Position numbers and translations under genes: made by a program
Notes under the pieces: model-generated
What the model was told of the DNA's origin: nothing
The model's input: the letters and a program-made list of their open reading frames with translations, nothing else
Database searches by the model: none
NCBI RefSeq assembly: GCF_028453695.1
Contig: NC_135774.1
Span: forward strand, 15,128,001-15,192,000
Direction of reading: 5' to 3'
Source: Augochlora pura
Taxonomy: Eukaryota > Arthropoda > Insecta > Hymenoptera > Halictidae
DNA length: 64,000 nucleotides
Shown here: piece after piece, positions 24,981-36,446 of the stretch
Position numbering within the stretch: the first letter of the stretch is position 1
How the letters are laid out: each line of letters starts with the position of its first letter

Positions 24981-25504
24981 CAACAATCGTTCCGCCGCAA
25001 GTTATTTGCGACTCCGATATTTCCGCCGGCGATGCAATTATAATGATCCCTTTCTGCACAGCGTCGGCCGCAGGGGCTGGCCCGTGAATCGCGGCACAAG
25101 TGAGGCGAGACAAATTCTATTAACCCTTTTGTACTATAATTACTTTGCCAGTTTGTTCTCAGCGAACTCCGATCTAATTTTTCTTGTCTGAGCGGCCAGC
25201 AGCTGCGCCGCACTCTCCGAGCGATCCACCGCGGCGACGGCGACTCCGCCGTTAAATAAATACCCGGACGATTTCGTTGCGAAACCGGCACCGGGATCGA
25301 TTTCAGGGAACTCTTCGAACTAATTTGCCACGGTCACCAGAGCTTTCCGCGAGTTCTGTGCTCGTCGGAAGAAGAAGAGACCCGGGTCTTCGACGGCCCG
25401 GCGAAAGCCGAGTTCCGTAATCGAGTGAGTCGACCTCCCGAAAATCGCGTTAGCCGCGGTCGAGGCGCGCGTAGTGCCGCGCGACGCTGAAACGGGGACA
25501 AAAG

Positions 25505-25555
25505 AAAACCCCGTGGAAACCCGGGGAAACCCGTGGAAACTCGCGGAGACCTGTT
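25505..25555. repeat. Short GTGGAAACCCGGGGAAACC repeat
   Basis: Three imperfect copies of a GGGGAAACCC-type unit, similar to the GGGGAAAACCC units at 23766-23798. Confidence 0.6.
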
Positions 25556-26124
25556 TCGCCCGGGGAAATGAGAAAACTTCGAGCTCGAGTTAAGCAACGT
25601 TCTCTAACCCTGCCCCCCCACCCCTCCGCCGCTCGGAAAGACACCGGCCGCCGTAACCGGATTCTCGGGACGTCTGCTTATCGACGTTCTTTACTTACCT
25701 CGTCGCCATATTTCGAAATTCGACTCTTTTGTCGGTGTATCCCGCGTACCGGGAGCGGCGAACCTCGGGTATACCGCTCGGATGCTAACGAACTTCGCGC
25801 GAGTAATTTTCGAGGGCGATGTTTCTTGCGCGGCGAAGTTTCGCCGCGAGGCAACGTTGATTTACATCGACAGACTTCGCTAATGATCAGTCGCGGGGGC
25901 CTCGACAGGAATCCGATTTGCAGCTTACAAGAGACAATGATTGTGATTACTGCAGGCAAGTCGGGGAAATGCTGGCGCGGGCGAACGTATGCGACGGGCG
26001 CAAGGAAACATTTTACTCGGGCGACGGAGAAAAGATGGGGGTGCAACGAGGCACGTTTTATTCGATGATGGAGTAGTTCAGAGAATAAAAATTTATTCTG
26101 GGAATTTTTGGGAGTAGATTGTTC

Positions 26125-26380
26125 GAGGAAGAATTCATTTGAATGGGGATTTATTAGAAGAATTTGTTAGAAGAGGAATTTATTAGAAGAAAAATTTATT
26201 AGAAGAAGAATTTATTAGAAGAAGAATTGATGAGAAAAAAAATTTATTAGAAGAATAATTTATTAGAAGAAGAACTTACTAAAAGAAGAATTTATTAGAA
26301 AAAGAATTTACTAGAAGAAAACTTTATTAAAACAAGAATTAACTAAAAGAAGAATTTATTAGAGCAAGAATTAATTTAAC
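26125..26380. repeat. Minisatellite of AGAAGAATTTATTAGA units
   Basis: About 13 units of 16-20 bases (GAAGAATTTATTAGAAGAAG and variants), becoming ACTAAAAGAAG-type at the right end. Confidence 0.85.
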
Positions 26381-26416
26381 CAGGAGTCGATACAAAGAAT
26401 AATTGATTAATAAATA

Positions 26417-26453
26417 ATTTATTCCCTCCACACTACTTTTACAAATTATCCAA
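26417..26453. repeat. Dispersed repeat, copy 2 of 2
   Basis: Same orientation as the copy at 22335-22372. Both are followed by sequence related to GAATTATTCGAA, a phrase that also dominates the repeat array near 30.2 kb. Confidence 0.7.
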
Positions 26454-26929
26454 ATTAAGAATTTATCGAATTATTCGAGTAGAAAATTATTTGAATGGAA
26501 AATGGTTCGAATAAAGAATTATCCGAGTAAATAGAACAGTTTCCAACAAGCGAAGAAAACGATTTATATTTCTGCCATTCAATCCAGTTCTAAAGCTTGC
26601 AAAAATATTTGTACGCATTGTTTGGCAATTTAACCCTTGTACTGCCTGAATAAACCCCAATTCCTTTGATACTATTTTAGTGAAAAAGTTATACCGTTTG
26701 GACCAGTTAGCTGTTGCGAGCTCTTTGAAAAGTGTGCAGCTGAAACGTGTCACAAAATGTAAGCGATAACGAGTACACTCGTCAATCTCCTTTCGGAATA
26801 GTACTTTGTTCACGGTGTATACGCAGTTTCACCATAAAAATGAATTGTGTCTTTTTAATTGTTCGTTTTACTCTGTCGTGATTTCCAAACATTCGAATCA
26901 TTTTAAAATATAGTATATTAAAGTCTGTT

Positions 26930-27200
26930 GAAACTTAGGATATCGCAGTTTATTAAAATTCAGAAGAATAATGTTTGTAAGAATTGAAGAGATAAAAATT
27001 TATAAAAATTTATAAGATTGAAATTTATAAAAATTTAGGAGATTGCAATTTACTAAAATTTACTGTATTTAAGTTGACTAGAATTCAGTGTATTAAAATT
27101 GACTAGAATTCAGTGTATTAAAATTGACTAAAATTCAGTACATTAAAAATGACTAAAATTCATCGTATTAAAATGTATTAAAATTCAGTAAACAGATATT
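26930..27200. repeat. Tandem repeat of GTATTAAAATTGACTAGAAT units
   Basis: Units of about 23-25 bases (AAATTCAGTGTATTAAAATT with GACTAG) are clean at 27065-27160 and diverged on both sides. Confidence 0.8.
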
Positions 27201-28617
27201 TACTGAAATTGAAATTCTCTCAATATTTCTATAATTTTCACGAGACACATATCGCCAGTTTCCCGACAACAGGAGGCGTCGACGAGCGTATTTCGTTCGC
27301 CGAAAAACGTCGCGCGGTTAGGACGTTTTCTCGAGCCCCCGGTCCCAGCGTTCGCGGGTTTTATTTAGGTTGATCGATGGGTCTAGAACAATGTTTTGGA
27401 CCCCCAAGGGGATGCCGGGATCGTGTCGGTCGTGTTTGAATAAATTCGCGAGAAAAGCGAGCGGAAGAATCGCGAGGCGAGGCGGGCCCGCTTTGAAATT
27501 CGGGATTGCTCGCGGCAGTAAATGCGGCTCTTTGTATTCCCGTGTGCGCAGGGACATGGGGGAAACGAAGTTTTACGGGGCTCCGTGAACCCGCCCCTCG
27601 GTGTTCCTCATGCGTCACAGCCGAGCTAACGTTCGCCCTCGCCCGCGCCGAGAAAACACTCGGCGACGACAAAAATGTCGGGCGTCGTGTTCCGCTCGAT
27701 TCGCCCCTCCTCCTCTTTCGCCCGCGTCGCGGCGAGATCCGCGCCAGGCCGGCGCCGCGTAATTATCAATTAAGAGGCATCAGGACCGCTGCGAAAATGG
27801 AAATCGCGGTTTAATCTCGGCCCCCACGGTTCTCGCCAAATCCGCTTGCCAATCGTGGGTCCACGCGGCTCGCCTCGCCGCGCAAAGTTATTACAAGTCG
27901 TCGGGTGCCGTCGTCGTTCCATTACCGCGTTCTCCAATTTAATTGTTTATCACCGCGGGTGCCCGTGGAAAATGGAATCTTGTTCGCGCGGATCGGGAAA
28001 ACGGAAGGGGATCCGTCTTTGTTCCGCGCGACGGTCCTGGGAAACGGCAAACACGGTTGCACGCCGCGCCCGCGAATATTCTTCGCGTTTCCTGCCCGCG
28101 CCTAGCGCGGAGATTGCTGTTTGCGAACGCGGGAATGTGGGTCGCGCTCGCGGGATCCGCCGCGCCGAATCTTCCCCGCGCCGGGAATTAAGATTTGTTT
28201 TCCGGGGTTTGGAAATGAACGGAATCGAATGCTTGATGTTTCGGCGCGGCGCCCGGCTTCGAGTCGGTGCCGGTTTTCAGGCTAATTGAAAGGAGAATCG
28301 TTGCATCGAACCGCTCGGCCGGCTGCCGTTCGATTCAATTTCCGCGAGGCCGGTTGCGTCGATTAACGCGCTCGGACCGCTGCTGCGAAATACCATTTTA
28401 ATCCGTGGCAAATGGAACGGAATGCCGGCCGGGGAGAGACGGAACGAGAGAGAGGGAAGGAGAGACGGTGAAGAGTTTCTAAGTGGCCACCCCTAATTTC
28501 TTTGCTTCCCTGTATGTTACAGAGAACCAGAGAATAAATGATACGTGCTTAATCGCATTGACCTGTTTCCATTTTTAGGGGATGAAACATCCTTTAAAAT
28601 TTCTAGAATCAAACACG

Positions 28618-28961
28618 AAATATCTTGAAATTAACAGAAAAATTATTATTGATAATTCGCATCGAATTAAGGAGACAGAAGCTTTTAGTTTTTCTGATAT
28701 AATACAGGCGTATCATACTTCACAATTGATACGCTTTGAAAGTAATGACACAGCAGGTATAAAATATTATTTTTATAGGATGAAATCCGAAATAATTTTA
28801 AATTAACATAACAACTATTACTGACAATTTGCATCGTATTAAAGAGGCAGAAGCTTTTAATTTTCTTATATAATACAGCTGCAGTATACTTCATAAATTA
28901 TACTGACGCTTTGAAATTAATAATAGTGCAGGTATAAAATATAATTTTTAGAAATGGGGCA
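28618..28961. repeat. Tandem duplication, two copies of about 172 bp
   Basis: GATAATTCGCATCGAATTAA at 28651 recurs as GACAATTTGCATCGTATTAA at 28823. The blocks AGAAGCTTTTAR, TATAATACAG, CGCTTTGAAA and GCAGGTATAAAATAT follow in the same order. Similarity is about three quarters by eye. Non-coding. Confidence 0.8.
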
Positions 28962-30149
28962 TTGTGATATAAATAATTTATACTGAGAGAACTATCATTT
29001 CGATAAAGGGGTAGCATAAAATAGAACACTGTGTAAGGTGGTCTGAAAGTTTTGGCTGGCGATCGCAGGTTTCATTTTCTAGTCCTTTATATCTGAGAAC
29101 CAAAGGCCCTTGAGAACCGTTCCCTTTACGTGTATAAGAGAGGGTGGGAGAGAGGAGAGAGAAAGACAGTCTCCTTCGCCTTGCGAGCCTTTCAGGGAAT
29201 AATCGAGCAAACGAGAAGCAATTGTGTTCGGCGCGTTTGCCGGTCCGGAACGGTTGCCGCCCGTTATGAATCGAGCCTAATTGAAAAGGGATCGGGGTTC
29301 CGTTGTTTCGTAGGAATTCGGTTCAATTTCAATTTGCCGTGCCGGTGGCGTCAATTAACGGCGGCATCGCGCCCGCCGCGTTGCGCAACGTTGTTTCGAA
29401 ATAATGCTCCGCGCACAGGTATCGGGGATCGGGCTCCATGGGTAATTGATCGCCAGGTGTGCCCATTACGTAAGCCGCGCCGCGAGCGAGCGAAACGCAA
29501 TTTCCCCGCTAAGAATTTCCCAGAGTTCTCTCCTTCGATCCCCATCGTTTCCGGTTCAGAGCTAGCACCCCCTCCCCGCCCGCTCTCCGCCGTCCCCTGT
29601 GTTCCGCGCGCACCTTGAATTATACCGTCGCCCGCGGGCCTAGTCGCGGTTGAATATGCATTCGAATGGAATATGCATCGCGGTAGCGGCCGCTGCCGAG
29701 AGAATAAATCAGTTGCGCCGGGCCGGATTCGTAGCGCGCGTGGACGATTTCGCGCGTGTCGAACCGGTGCCACGAATTTTCGCCAAAATACAATTTATTT
29801 ACGGCCGCGGCGCGATCGCCGGCGTGCTGCGTCGAGCGGACGATGTGTTAGGAATGGATCCGGTTCGTCTCGGAAAACCAGAGTCGCGCGAAATTTTATT
29901 CATACCGTGCGTTAAAGATGACGACCGGCGCATAAAATTTTATTGGATGACATTCGCGTAAATGTTGCATCGGATCTAGATACACGTTTGACCGAGTTAG
30001 ACTTTATTCGATTAGAAATCCGTTTGAATTAGAGCTCGTTCGAGTAAAAATCTGTTTGTGTAGAAATTCGTACGGAAATAAATTGATTCGATTGAAAAGA
30101 ATACTTCGCTGTTCTTTTATGGCTTATCGATTTCATTTTCTCGTATTAT

Positions 30150-30490
30150 ATTGTCGAATTATTCGAATACAGAATTTGTCGAATTATTCGAATACAGAAT
30201 TTTCCGAATTATTCGAATACAGAATTTTCCGAATTATTCGAATACAGAATTTTCCGAATTATATGAATTATTCGACCTGAGAATTATCCGAATTATTTGA
30301 ATTAGAATTAAAGAATTATTCGAACACAGAATTGTCCGAATTATTCAAATACAGAATTTTTCGAATTTTCCGAATTATTCGAATACAGAATTTTCCGAAT
30401 TATTTAAATACAGAATTTTCCAAATTAATGGAATTATTCGAACTGAGAATTAAAGATTTATTCAAATACAGAATTATTCGAACAAAAATT
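30150..30490. repeat. Tandem repeat, 25-bp unit GAATTATTCGAATACAGAAT plus TTTCC
   Basis: Perfect or near-perfect units start at 30156, 30181, 30206 and 30231, then continue with indels to about 30490. There are no unique spacers between units, so it is not a CRISPR-like array. The phrase GAATTATTCGAA contains the palindrome TTCGAA. Confidence 0.92.
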
Positions 30491-31064
30491 CCTTCGAATA
30501 ATGAACCTTTAAAATAAAGAATTATTGAAATAAATAGATGGAACAATTTACTTCGAATAACGTATCATTCGGATAAACTATTCGTTCCATAGAGATTCAT
30601 TCGAATAACAATCTTGGATAAACACCCATGCGAAACAATCCGAATAACGCTGAACTCTGCTCGGAATATCGGAGCAAAGCTCCACTGCGGGACAATGTCG
30701 GGTTGCCGAGTAAAAGGGTGGATTTTTGTGCCGTGGCAGGTATGCGGGGGAAATGGACAAGGAAATATAAAAGTAAAATAGAAAGGGAAACGCGCGGCGT
30801 AATATAGTGGAAAATGTACGGTGAAATTCTATTGTGCGAATTTCCTGCTTTCAGGAAAAATAAATACGTGATGTCTGACCATTGCGCGGTGTTTCTACTT
30901 GACGCACGGCGGTGCGTTAGAATAATGTAAAGCGTTGGGGGAAATGAATTTTTCGCTATTCTGTATGTACAAAATACGCGTTATAGGAGTTCGAATAAAA
31001 TACCGAATGCCAGACCCGTTTCCAATACTGAAAATAAAAACGAATTAATCCATGAAAATAATTG

Positions 31065-31135
31065 CTTCGCGAGAATTACGTTCCGCGATTTTTCTACGAG
31101 AATTACGTTCCGTGATTTTTCTACGAGAATTCGCT
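31065..31135. repeat. Tandem repeat, 27-bp unit, 2.5 copies
   Basis: GAGAATTACGTTCCGCGATT plus TTTCTAC occurs twice, then a truncated third copy. It lies at the left border of the 31.1-32.7 kb GC-rich island. Confidence 0.85.
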
Positions 31136-31139
31136 TCTT

Positions 31140-32690
31140 CGAAGAACTTCTGGACAGAGTTTCGCGTGCTCCGTTGGACCGCAATTATTTCTCCCGTTCG
31201 GATGCATTCGATAGTGACCTTTCCTACGATTCGTTCCTCTCGAACGAATATTCGACGGGCACTCGAACCTCTAACAACCGCACCCTCGACGAAAATACAG
31301 AGACGGTTTCCCGCGACTCGATAAACCAACGTTCTAAAACCGCCTCGCTGGTTGATACAATCTGTACAAGGATCTCGCGGTAGACGGTGCTCCTAAATTG
31401 ACAAAGTTTCCGTCCGAAAGTCTCTCGTCCCTCGACAAACCGAAACACATCGAAATCGCTCGTAGATCGACGAACGCCGCACGGCCGTGTACCGTGATCG
31501 AACGAATGGTATCGTAGAATCGGGGATGGTTGCTCGACGAGATTCAGTGTGAAGGTCTGCGTGTTCTACGAGGACGTGAAACATCACCGAGAAAACCAGT
31601 GCTGTGCGCCTCGTGAGACAGGCGTGGATTCGACACGAGATATCATGATCTTGTCGATAGGAACAACGACGAATTCGGTCGACTTACCCGTCGCATGACG
31701 CGCAGAGAAAACGACGAGGTCTTCATTTTGGTGGTAATCCTGGCAGTCTTGGCGGTATGCGTGCGGATGTCGCCCTTGGCCTTGGCGGTACCTCGGCGAG
31801 GTGACAGGAGCCGAACTGGCGCGGCCGGTTTCGGGCTGGAAGAAACCGGGGTGCCGACAGGAGGCTGCGTGGGCGGAGGAGGCTCGTCGACCGAGCAGTC
31901 AGGGGTGGCTCGGGGCCACAACTACAGGTGGTCGCGCGTTGTCTCCGGATCTTCCCGCCGATGCTGGGTTCCGGCGTGTTCCTCTCGCGCGGCGCACAAA
32001 CCAAGCGCTCACCTTTCGGCGATCGAAAAACAGCGGCTCGCCTGGACGAGAGGTGCGACCGATCTCTCTGGGCGTTACGCGCGCTCTACCGTTCGCGGAA
32101 GACTCTGCTCCGGAGAAGCGAGAAGACGAGATCGCGAGAGTAGGAGCGTCGGTGTACACCGTATCTGCAGGACGTTCGCGGCAGGACGTTGACGCGGTTC
32201 TGGGCTGAGTAGCGTCTGTGACCGGCTGTCCCGACTGGCTGGTCTCCGAGCAGCCGAGGTGGAGCGAGAAACCACCCCGGCGCTTTCTCGCGCACGCTCG
32301 TCGCAACGCCATAGCAGCGCGTACCCCAGGACCGCGCCTACTTTACGGACGCCTAGACCAGGAGTGCCAAGGTCGCGCCACCAAGGCCACCAACAGAGAG
32401 AACGCCGCGGAGAGGGCGCGTTTTCTGCTCCCTCTCTGTCGTGCCTTTCCGTTTGCCACCATAGAGACCGATATCCACGATTCCATGGAACGGATCTTCT
32501 CAGCGACGGAGGAGCTCGTTAAGAACATTGCGTGACTACGTCCTTGCTGTCTTCGCACGCGCGCGCCCGCTTCTCGCAGCGCTTTTAGACGTTTTTCTTT
32601 CGCTAGCAGGCTATCGGAATACCGGAGGCCGAGGCCTTGGGATTTATTCCCGAGCTCCAATCGCGCGCAAACGTTAAGAGGATGAGTCCC
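31140..32690. other. GC-rich island, no confirmed gene
   Basis: The largest and most ORF-dense GC-rich island left of br. Frames on both strands exceed 100 codons, without domains. A splice-donor-like site is noted at 31688. It ends at a 35-base C homopolymer. A promoter or first exon of the gene downstream of br is possible but unproven. Confidence 0.4.
31688..31918 (-). other. Candidate minus-strand exon 3' part with consensus splice donor
   Basis: In transcript sense an open stretch of about 75 codons ends ATGCGACGG followed by GTAAGTCG, a strong donor match (intron GT at 31687-31686). The peptide includes a Pro-rich part and Lys/Arg/Thr-rich KTARITTKMK, but I recognise no domain. An in-frame TAG lies just upstream of the open part, so it would be a first exon or a non-coding exon. 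GTAAGT occurs by chance about every 4 kb per strand, so support is thin. Confidence 0.2.
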
Positions 32691-32738
32691 CCGTCAACTT
32701 ATGCTCCGACGCTTCTTTAAATATTTATCAGACGCTCG

Positions 32739-32773
<35 letters not shown>
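32739..32773. repeat. C homopolymer, 35 bases
   Basis: An uninterrupted run of C on plus (G on minus), the longest in the window, followed by TTCCCCTT. Confidence 0.97.
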
Positions 32774-33039
32774 TTCCCCTTGTACTGGAAACTTACCCGA
32801 TGGTCCTTGAGCACTGGATTAAACACTTCGGTCCCTTGTCACGCCGCAGCCTCGCTTCGCTGACGAAGGAGACTGTTTCCACAGGGAAACACGCTTATGG
32901 GTTTTCTTCGAGTCTTCTTATGCCTGTTACCTTGATGCGCTGATACGTGTGACACTGAGCGTCAACGTTAGTGGATGGTGAAATCGACTGCGGGTTAATT
33001 GCGGAGAGTTGAGGACGAAGTGACTTTGTGTCAGTAATG

Positions 33040-33430
33040 GTTGGTTGAAGTCTAACTGGTTTTGTATCCATATATAATAATGTAAGTATATAATAATGGT
33101 AAGTTGAAGATAATTTGATTTAGTATTGGTAGTGGTGAGTTGAAGTTTGATTGGTTTTGTATTATTAATGGTGCGTTGAAGTTGTATTAATTGACTATCG
33201 ATAGTGGTGAATAGAAGTCAAATCAATTCTCTATTAATAGTGGTGAGTAGATGTCAAATTAATTCACTAACAATAGTGGTGAGTTGAAGTCAAATAAATT
33301 CACTATTAATACTGGTGAGTTGAAGTCAAATAAATTCTATATTAATAGTGGCGATTTAAAATAAAATTAATACACTGTTAATAGTAGTAAGTTGAAGGTA
33401 AATTAACTCACTGTTAATAGTTAGTAATTG
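33040..33430. repeat. Degenerate tandem repeat, about 36-bp unit
   Basis: Units contain GTGGTGAGTTGAAGTCAAAT followed by AAATTCACTATTAATA and recur about ten times. The cleanest are at 33230-33350. An (AAAAAT)n run follows at 33583-33603. Confidence 0.85.
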
Positions 33431-33649
33431 TAATCAATACATTGTCAGGAATTACATATTAGAATAAAATGAGAACTCTCTTGTCCTGTATAATATATTA
33501 AATTGTAATCCATATCCACGAAAATGTAAAAAATACAAGTGAAATAAATTACTATAAATGACTACAAATTACCTCTCGAAAAATAAAAATAAAAATAAAA
33601 ATAACATCAAATGCGACTTACTCTATAACCCATTCAAGAAACACCGCAT

Positions 33650-35220
33650 CGCACTGTACCGATTGATCGCGGAGGATCAACGACTGTACTTACCAGCCCA
33701 CCCACCGATTTTAGGGTAACATCGCGATCCTTGTTACGTTGTTGCTCCGAGGTTAATTACCCGGGACGCTGTCAACCCGGTGGCGCTGAAACGATCCACG
33801 GGGCGAGACGGTTCCGCGAAGTAAATCACCTGGCCCCCGAGACACCGCGGAACGGTTCTTTAATTAAGACAGATAAAAAGTAATGGGAAAGGGAAAGTAA
33901 CGAGCGCGCGGGCGCGATAAACAACCGGCGGGACCGCGAGAGCGTTAAAGCGGCTAATTAACACGCTGCACTCGGCCGGCAAACCGTAAAGAGAGAATTA
34001 TGAAGGTGGCTTCTCGAGGTCGGCCGAGTGGAAAAGCGAAATGTACACGGCCGCATCCTGCGACTGCGATTCCCATGAAATATTCATTTTCTCCGGGGTA
34101 TGGGCTGCCGACCACGTACGTCCCTCGCCATTTTCTCGGGGACGGTTTCGTGATACGCCGCCGTTCTATTAAACGCGCGACGGTGCTCCGCGGAACCGTT
34201 TAGAACGGCCGACGATTAGTCGCTTCGATCGCGAACAATTTATGCAAATCTATCTCTCCTTTTTTATTATTCATGCGGCGAGTGCCGACGCATCGAAATA
34301 ATGCAACAACGCCGTAAACATCGGCTGCGACGCCAGATATACATCGACACGAATCTTGACATCGATATTTCCCGTCCTCCCATGCGCCATTTGGAATTTT
34401 CCGCAATTTTTTTAACGCTTCTATCGTCGCGATAACGAATTCAAAAACTCCGCGAAATTATAGTAATATATTTAGTGGAATTGCAAGTTTAAGTCTCTTC
34501 CTTTTCTCCGCTTCCTTTCCGCGACACAATTCAACGCCAATTACACGCGCGCCCAAGGGCCCCGCGTCCGTTTATCGGTAGATAAATGAATCAGACAGTG
34601 TACCATAACTTGAAATCGTTGCTTTCCGAAGCTAATTGGACGTCTCCCTGAAAGCCTCTCCCCGGTTCCAAGAATATCTGATCGAGACCGACGCTTCATT
34701 GAAACGCGTCCGTTGGAAAAGCTTCCCTCTCGCTCGCCTCCGGCTCGTAAAATTTCCGCCGCCGGGCAAAGTGGCAATTTAAGGGAACGAACGAGTATTT
34801 ATTATAATCCGGGAGCGCGTCGAGTGAAATCGATTTCCGGTTCCGGCATCGGTGCGTCGTTATTTTCCCTCGTTTTCTCCCTATCGGGGATCCGCGTTCA
34901 CGGATGCGGAGAGGGTGGCCCGCGATTATTATTCCGCCCACGTTCGACACGGCACGCATCTGTCCAAGACGAGATCCCGGCTTTTCCGCCCTCGCGCGCG
35001 CCGTTATTACCGTTGACGTCATCGGTTCCATGGTGCGGCCGACGATGCACCATGCTCGGCCAATCCCGTGACGGTGGCGGCGATGATGCATCGACCGCAG
35101 AGTTTTTCCGTTTCCTCCGTTCTAATGGAAAAACCGGCGATTGTGGTCGTTCGTCGTGTCGACCCTCGATATATCGACTCCGCGATTATTTCCGGGACGT
35201 TAGGGGAGTAGTTAAGTGGG
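33650..35220. other. GC-rich stretch, no gene recognised
   Basis: Open frames up to 204 codons on plus (34713-35327) overlap opposite-strand frames of similar quality. No domain, signal peptide or splice-bounded block seen. Confidence 0.5.
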
Positions 35221-35282
35221 TGAAAGTAACGTGGTATGGTTTCTCCTTTACTATCGTTAAAGATTTATTTCATAATATTACA

Positions 35283-35470
35283 CCAACAACTATTATCGAA
35301 TTTTTATGTAATAATAATAATAATTAATAGACAATAATGATCAATAATCATCAATGATAATTCGACGATAATCAATAAGTAATCGATGTGAATCAATAAT
35401 AATCGATAATAATTAATAGCAACCAATAATAATAATAATTCGTAATAAACGATAATGATTAAAGACGACA
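35283..35470. repeat. AAT/ATC-rich trinucleotide region
   Basis: Runs of AATAATAAT mixed with AATCAATAATAATCGATAAT. It lies at the left limit of the pyrimidine-tract domain. Confidence 0.85.
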
Positions 35471-35817
35471 ATAATCTTCCCTCTTCTTTTTTTTTTGCTG
35501 CGTGAAAAATACGAATGAACGCTTACATACATACACGAATTAATTGCAATGTCTTACAATTAATGTAATAATAGCCTAAAGACGCGGCGCGCGTTAGAAA
35601 ATATGTCGACATTGTTCGCCATATGTGTATGTATATATATATATATATAATATATATATATATAATTTTTCTCTTTCACCTCCGTCGATCGCTTTTCGGT
35701 CTACATCGTGGAATCGATCGTACGCGCGGTCTCCTCTCTCGCCAAAGCCCCCACGATCGATGAATCGCATCCCCCTTGTCGCGCATCGTTCATTTATAAA
35801 TCCTCGGCCTCGCGAGC

Positions 35818-35900
35818 CTCTCTCTCTCTCTCTCTCGCGCCTTCGCTCTTTCTTCCTCTCTTTCTCCGTTTCGCTCCTTTTCTCTCTCTCTCACAGGGCG
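35818..35900. repeat. (CT)n tracts on plus
   Basis: CT run at 35818-35836, then further TCTCTC runs to about 35893; the leftmost of the pyrimidine tracts in the br half of the window. Confidence 0.95.
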
Positions 35901-36096
35901 AGCGTAATTATCTCTGTTATATTTTCTTTTTTAAAATCGGCGCGCGTCTGCCGAAGAGCATCGTATCTCCACAGGCGCCCACGCGACCGCGTGGATCGCG
36001 AGGGCGCTCGATCGCGCGGCGGACTTTCGTACACGCTTAATGCTACACACACGATAAATACACATCAACCTCCGATCGATTCTAACTTCCTTGCAA

Positions 36097-36190
36097 ACTC
36101 TCTCTCTCTTTCTCTCTCTACCTCTCTCTTTCTATATCTCGCTCTCTCTCTTGTTATCTCTCTCTCTCTCTCTCTCTTTATCTCTCTCGC
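36097..36190. repeat. (CT)n tract on plus
   Basis: Interrupted CTCTCTTT and CTCTCTCT runs of about 90 bases. Confidence 0.95.
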
Positions 36191-36347
36191 TTCGCATTCG
36201 TCGCCTCTCGCCTCTCACACTCCTCTCGTTTACGCAAGAAAGACAAAAGGTACGTTTTGTTACAATAATAATCAGGAAACGAAGGTGCAGAACCCGAGCC
36301 GCGTGACAAAGTCCGCAGGACGACGAGAACGCCAGGCCCGGGCTCAG

Positions 36348-36446
36348 TTTATTTATTTATTCATTTATCTATTTATTTATTCATTCATTTTATTTATTAA
36401 TTTATTTATTCATTTATTTACTTTATTTATTTATTTATTTATTTTA
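36348..36446. repeat. (TTTA)n tetranucleotide tract
   Basis: TTTATTTATTTAT with TTCA variants for about 100 bases, followed by TA repeats (36451-36486). On the minus strand it contains many overlapping AATAAA hexamers. Confidence 0.95.

Noticed and set aside
30150..30490. CRISPR-like appearance of a regular 25-bp repeat
   Set aside because: Units abut directly with no unique spacers, and the genome is eukaryotic.
31695..32192. 165-codon plus-strand frame starting with a hydrophobic stretch resembling a signal peptide
   Set aside because: The hydrophobic run is a short CTTGGCGGT-type repeat, and the rest is Arg/Gly/Ser-rich without a domain.
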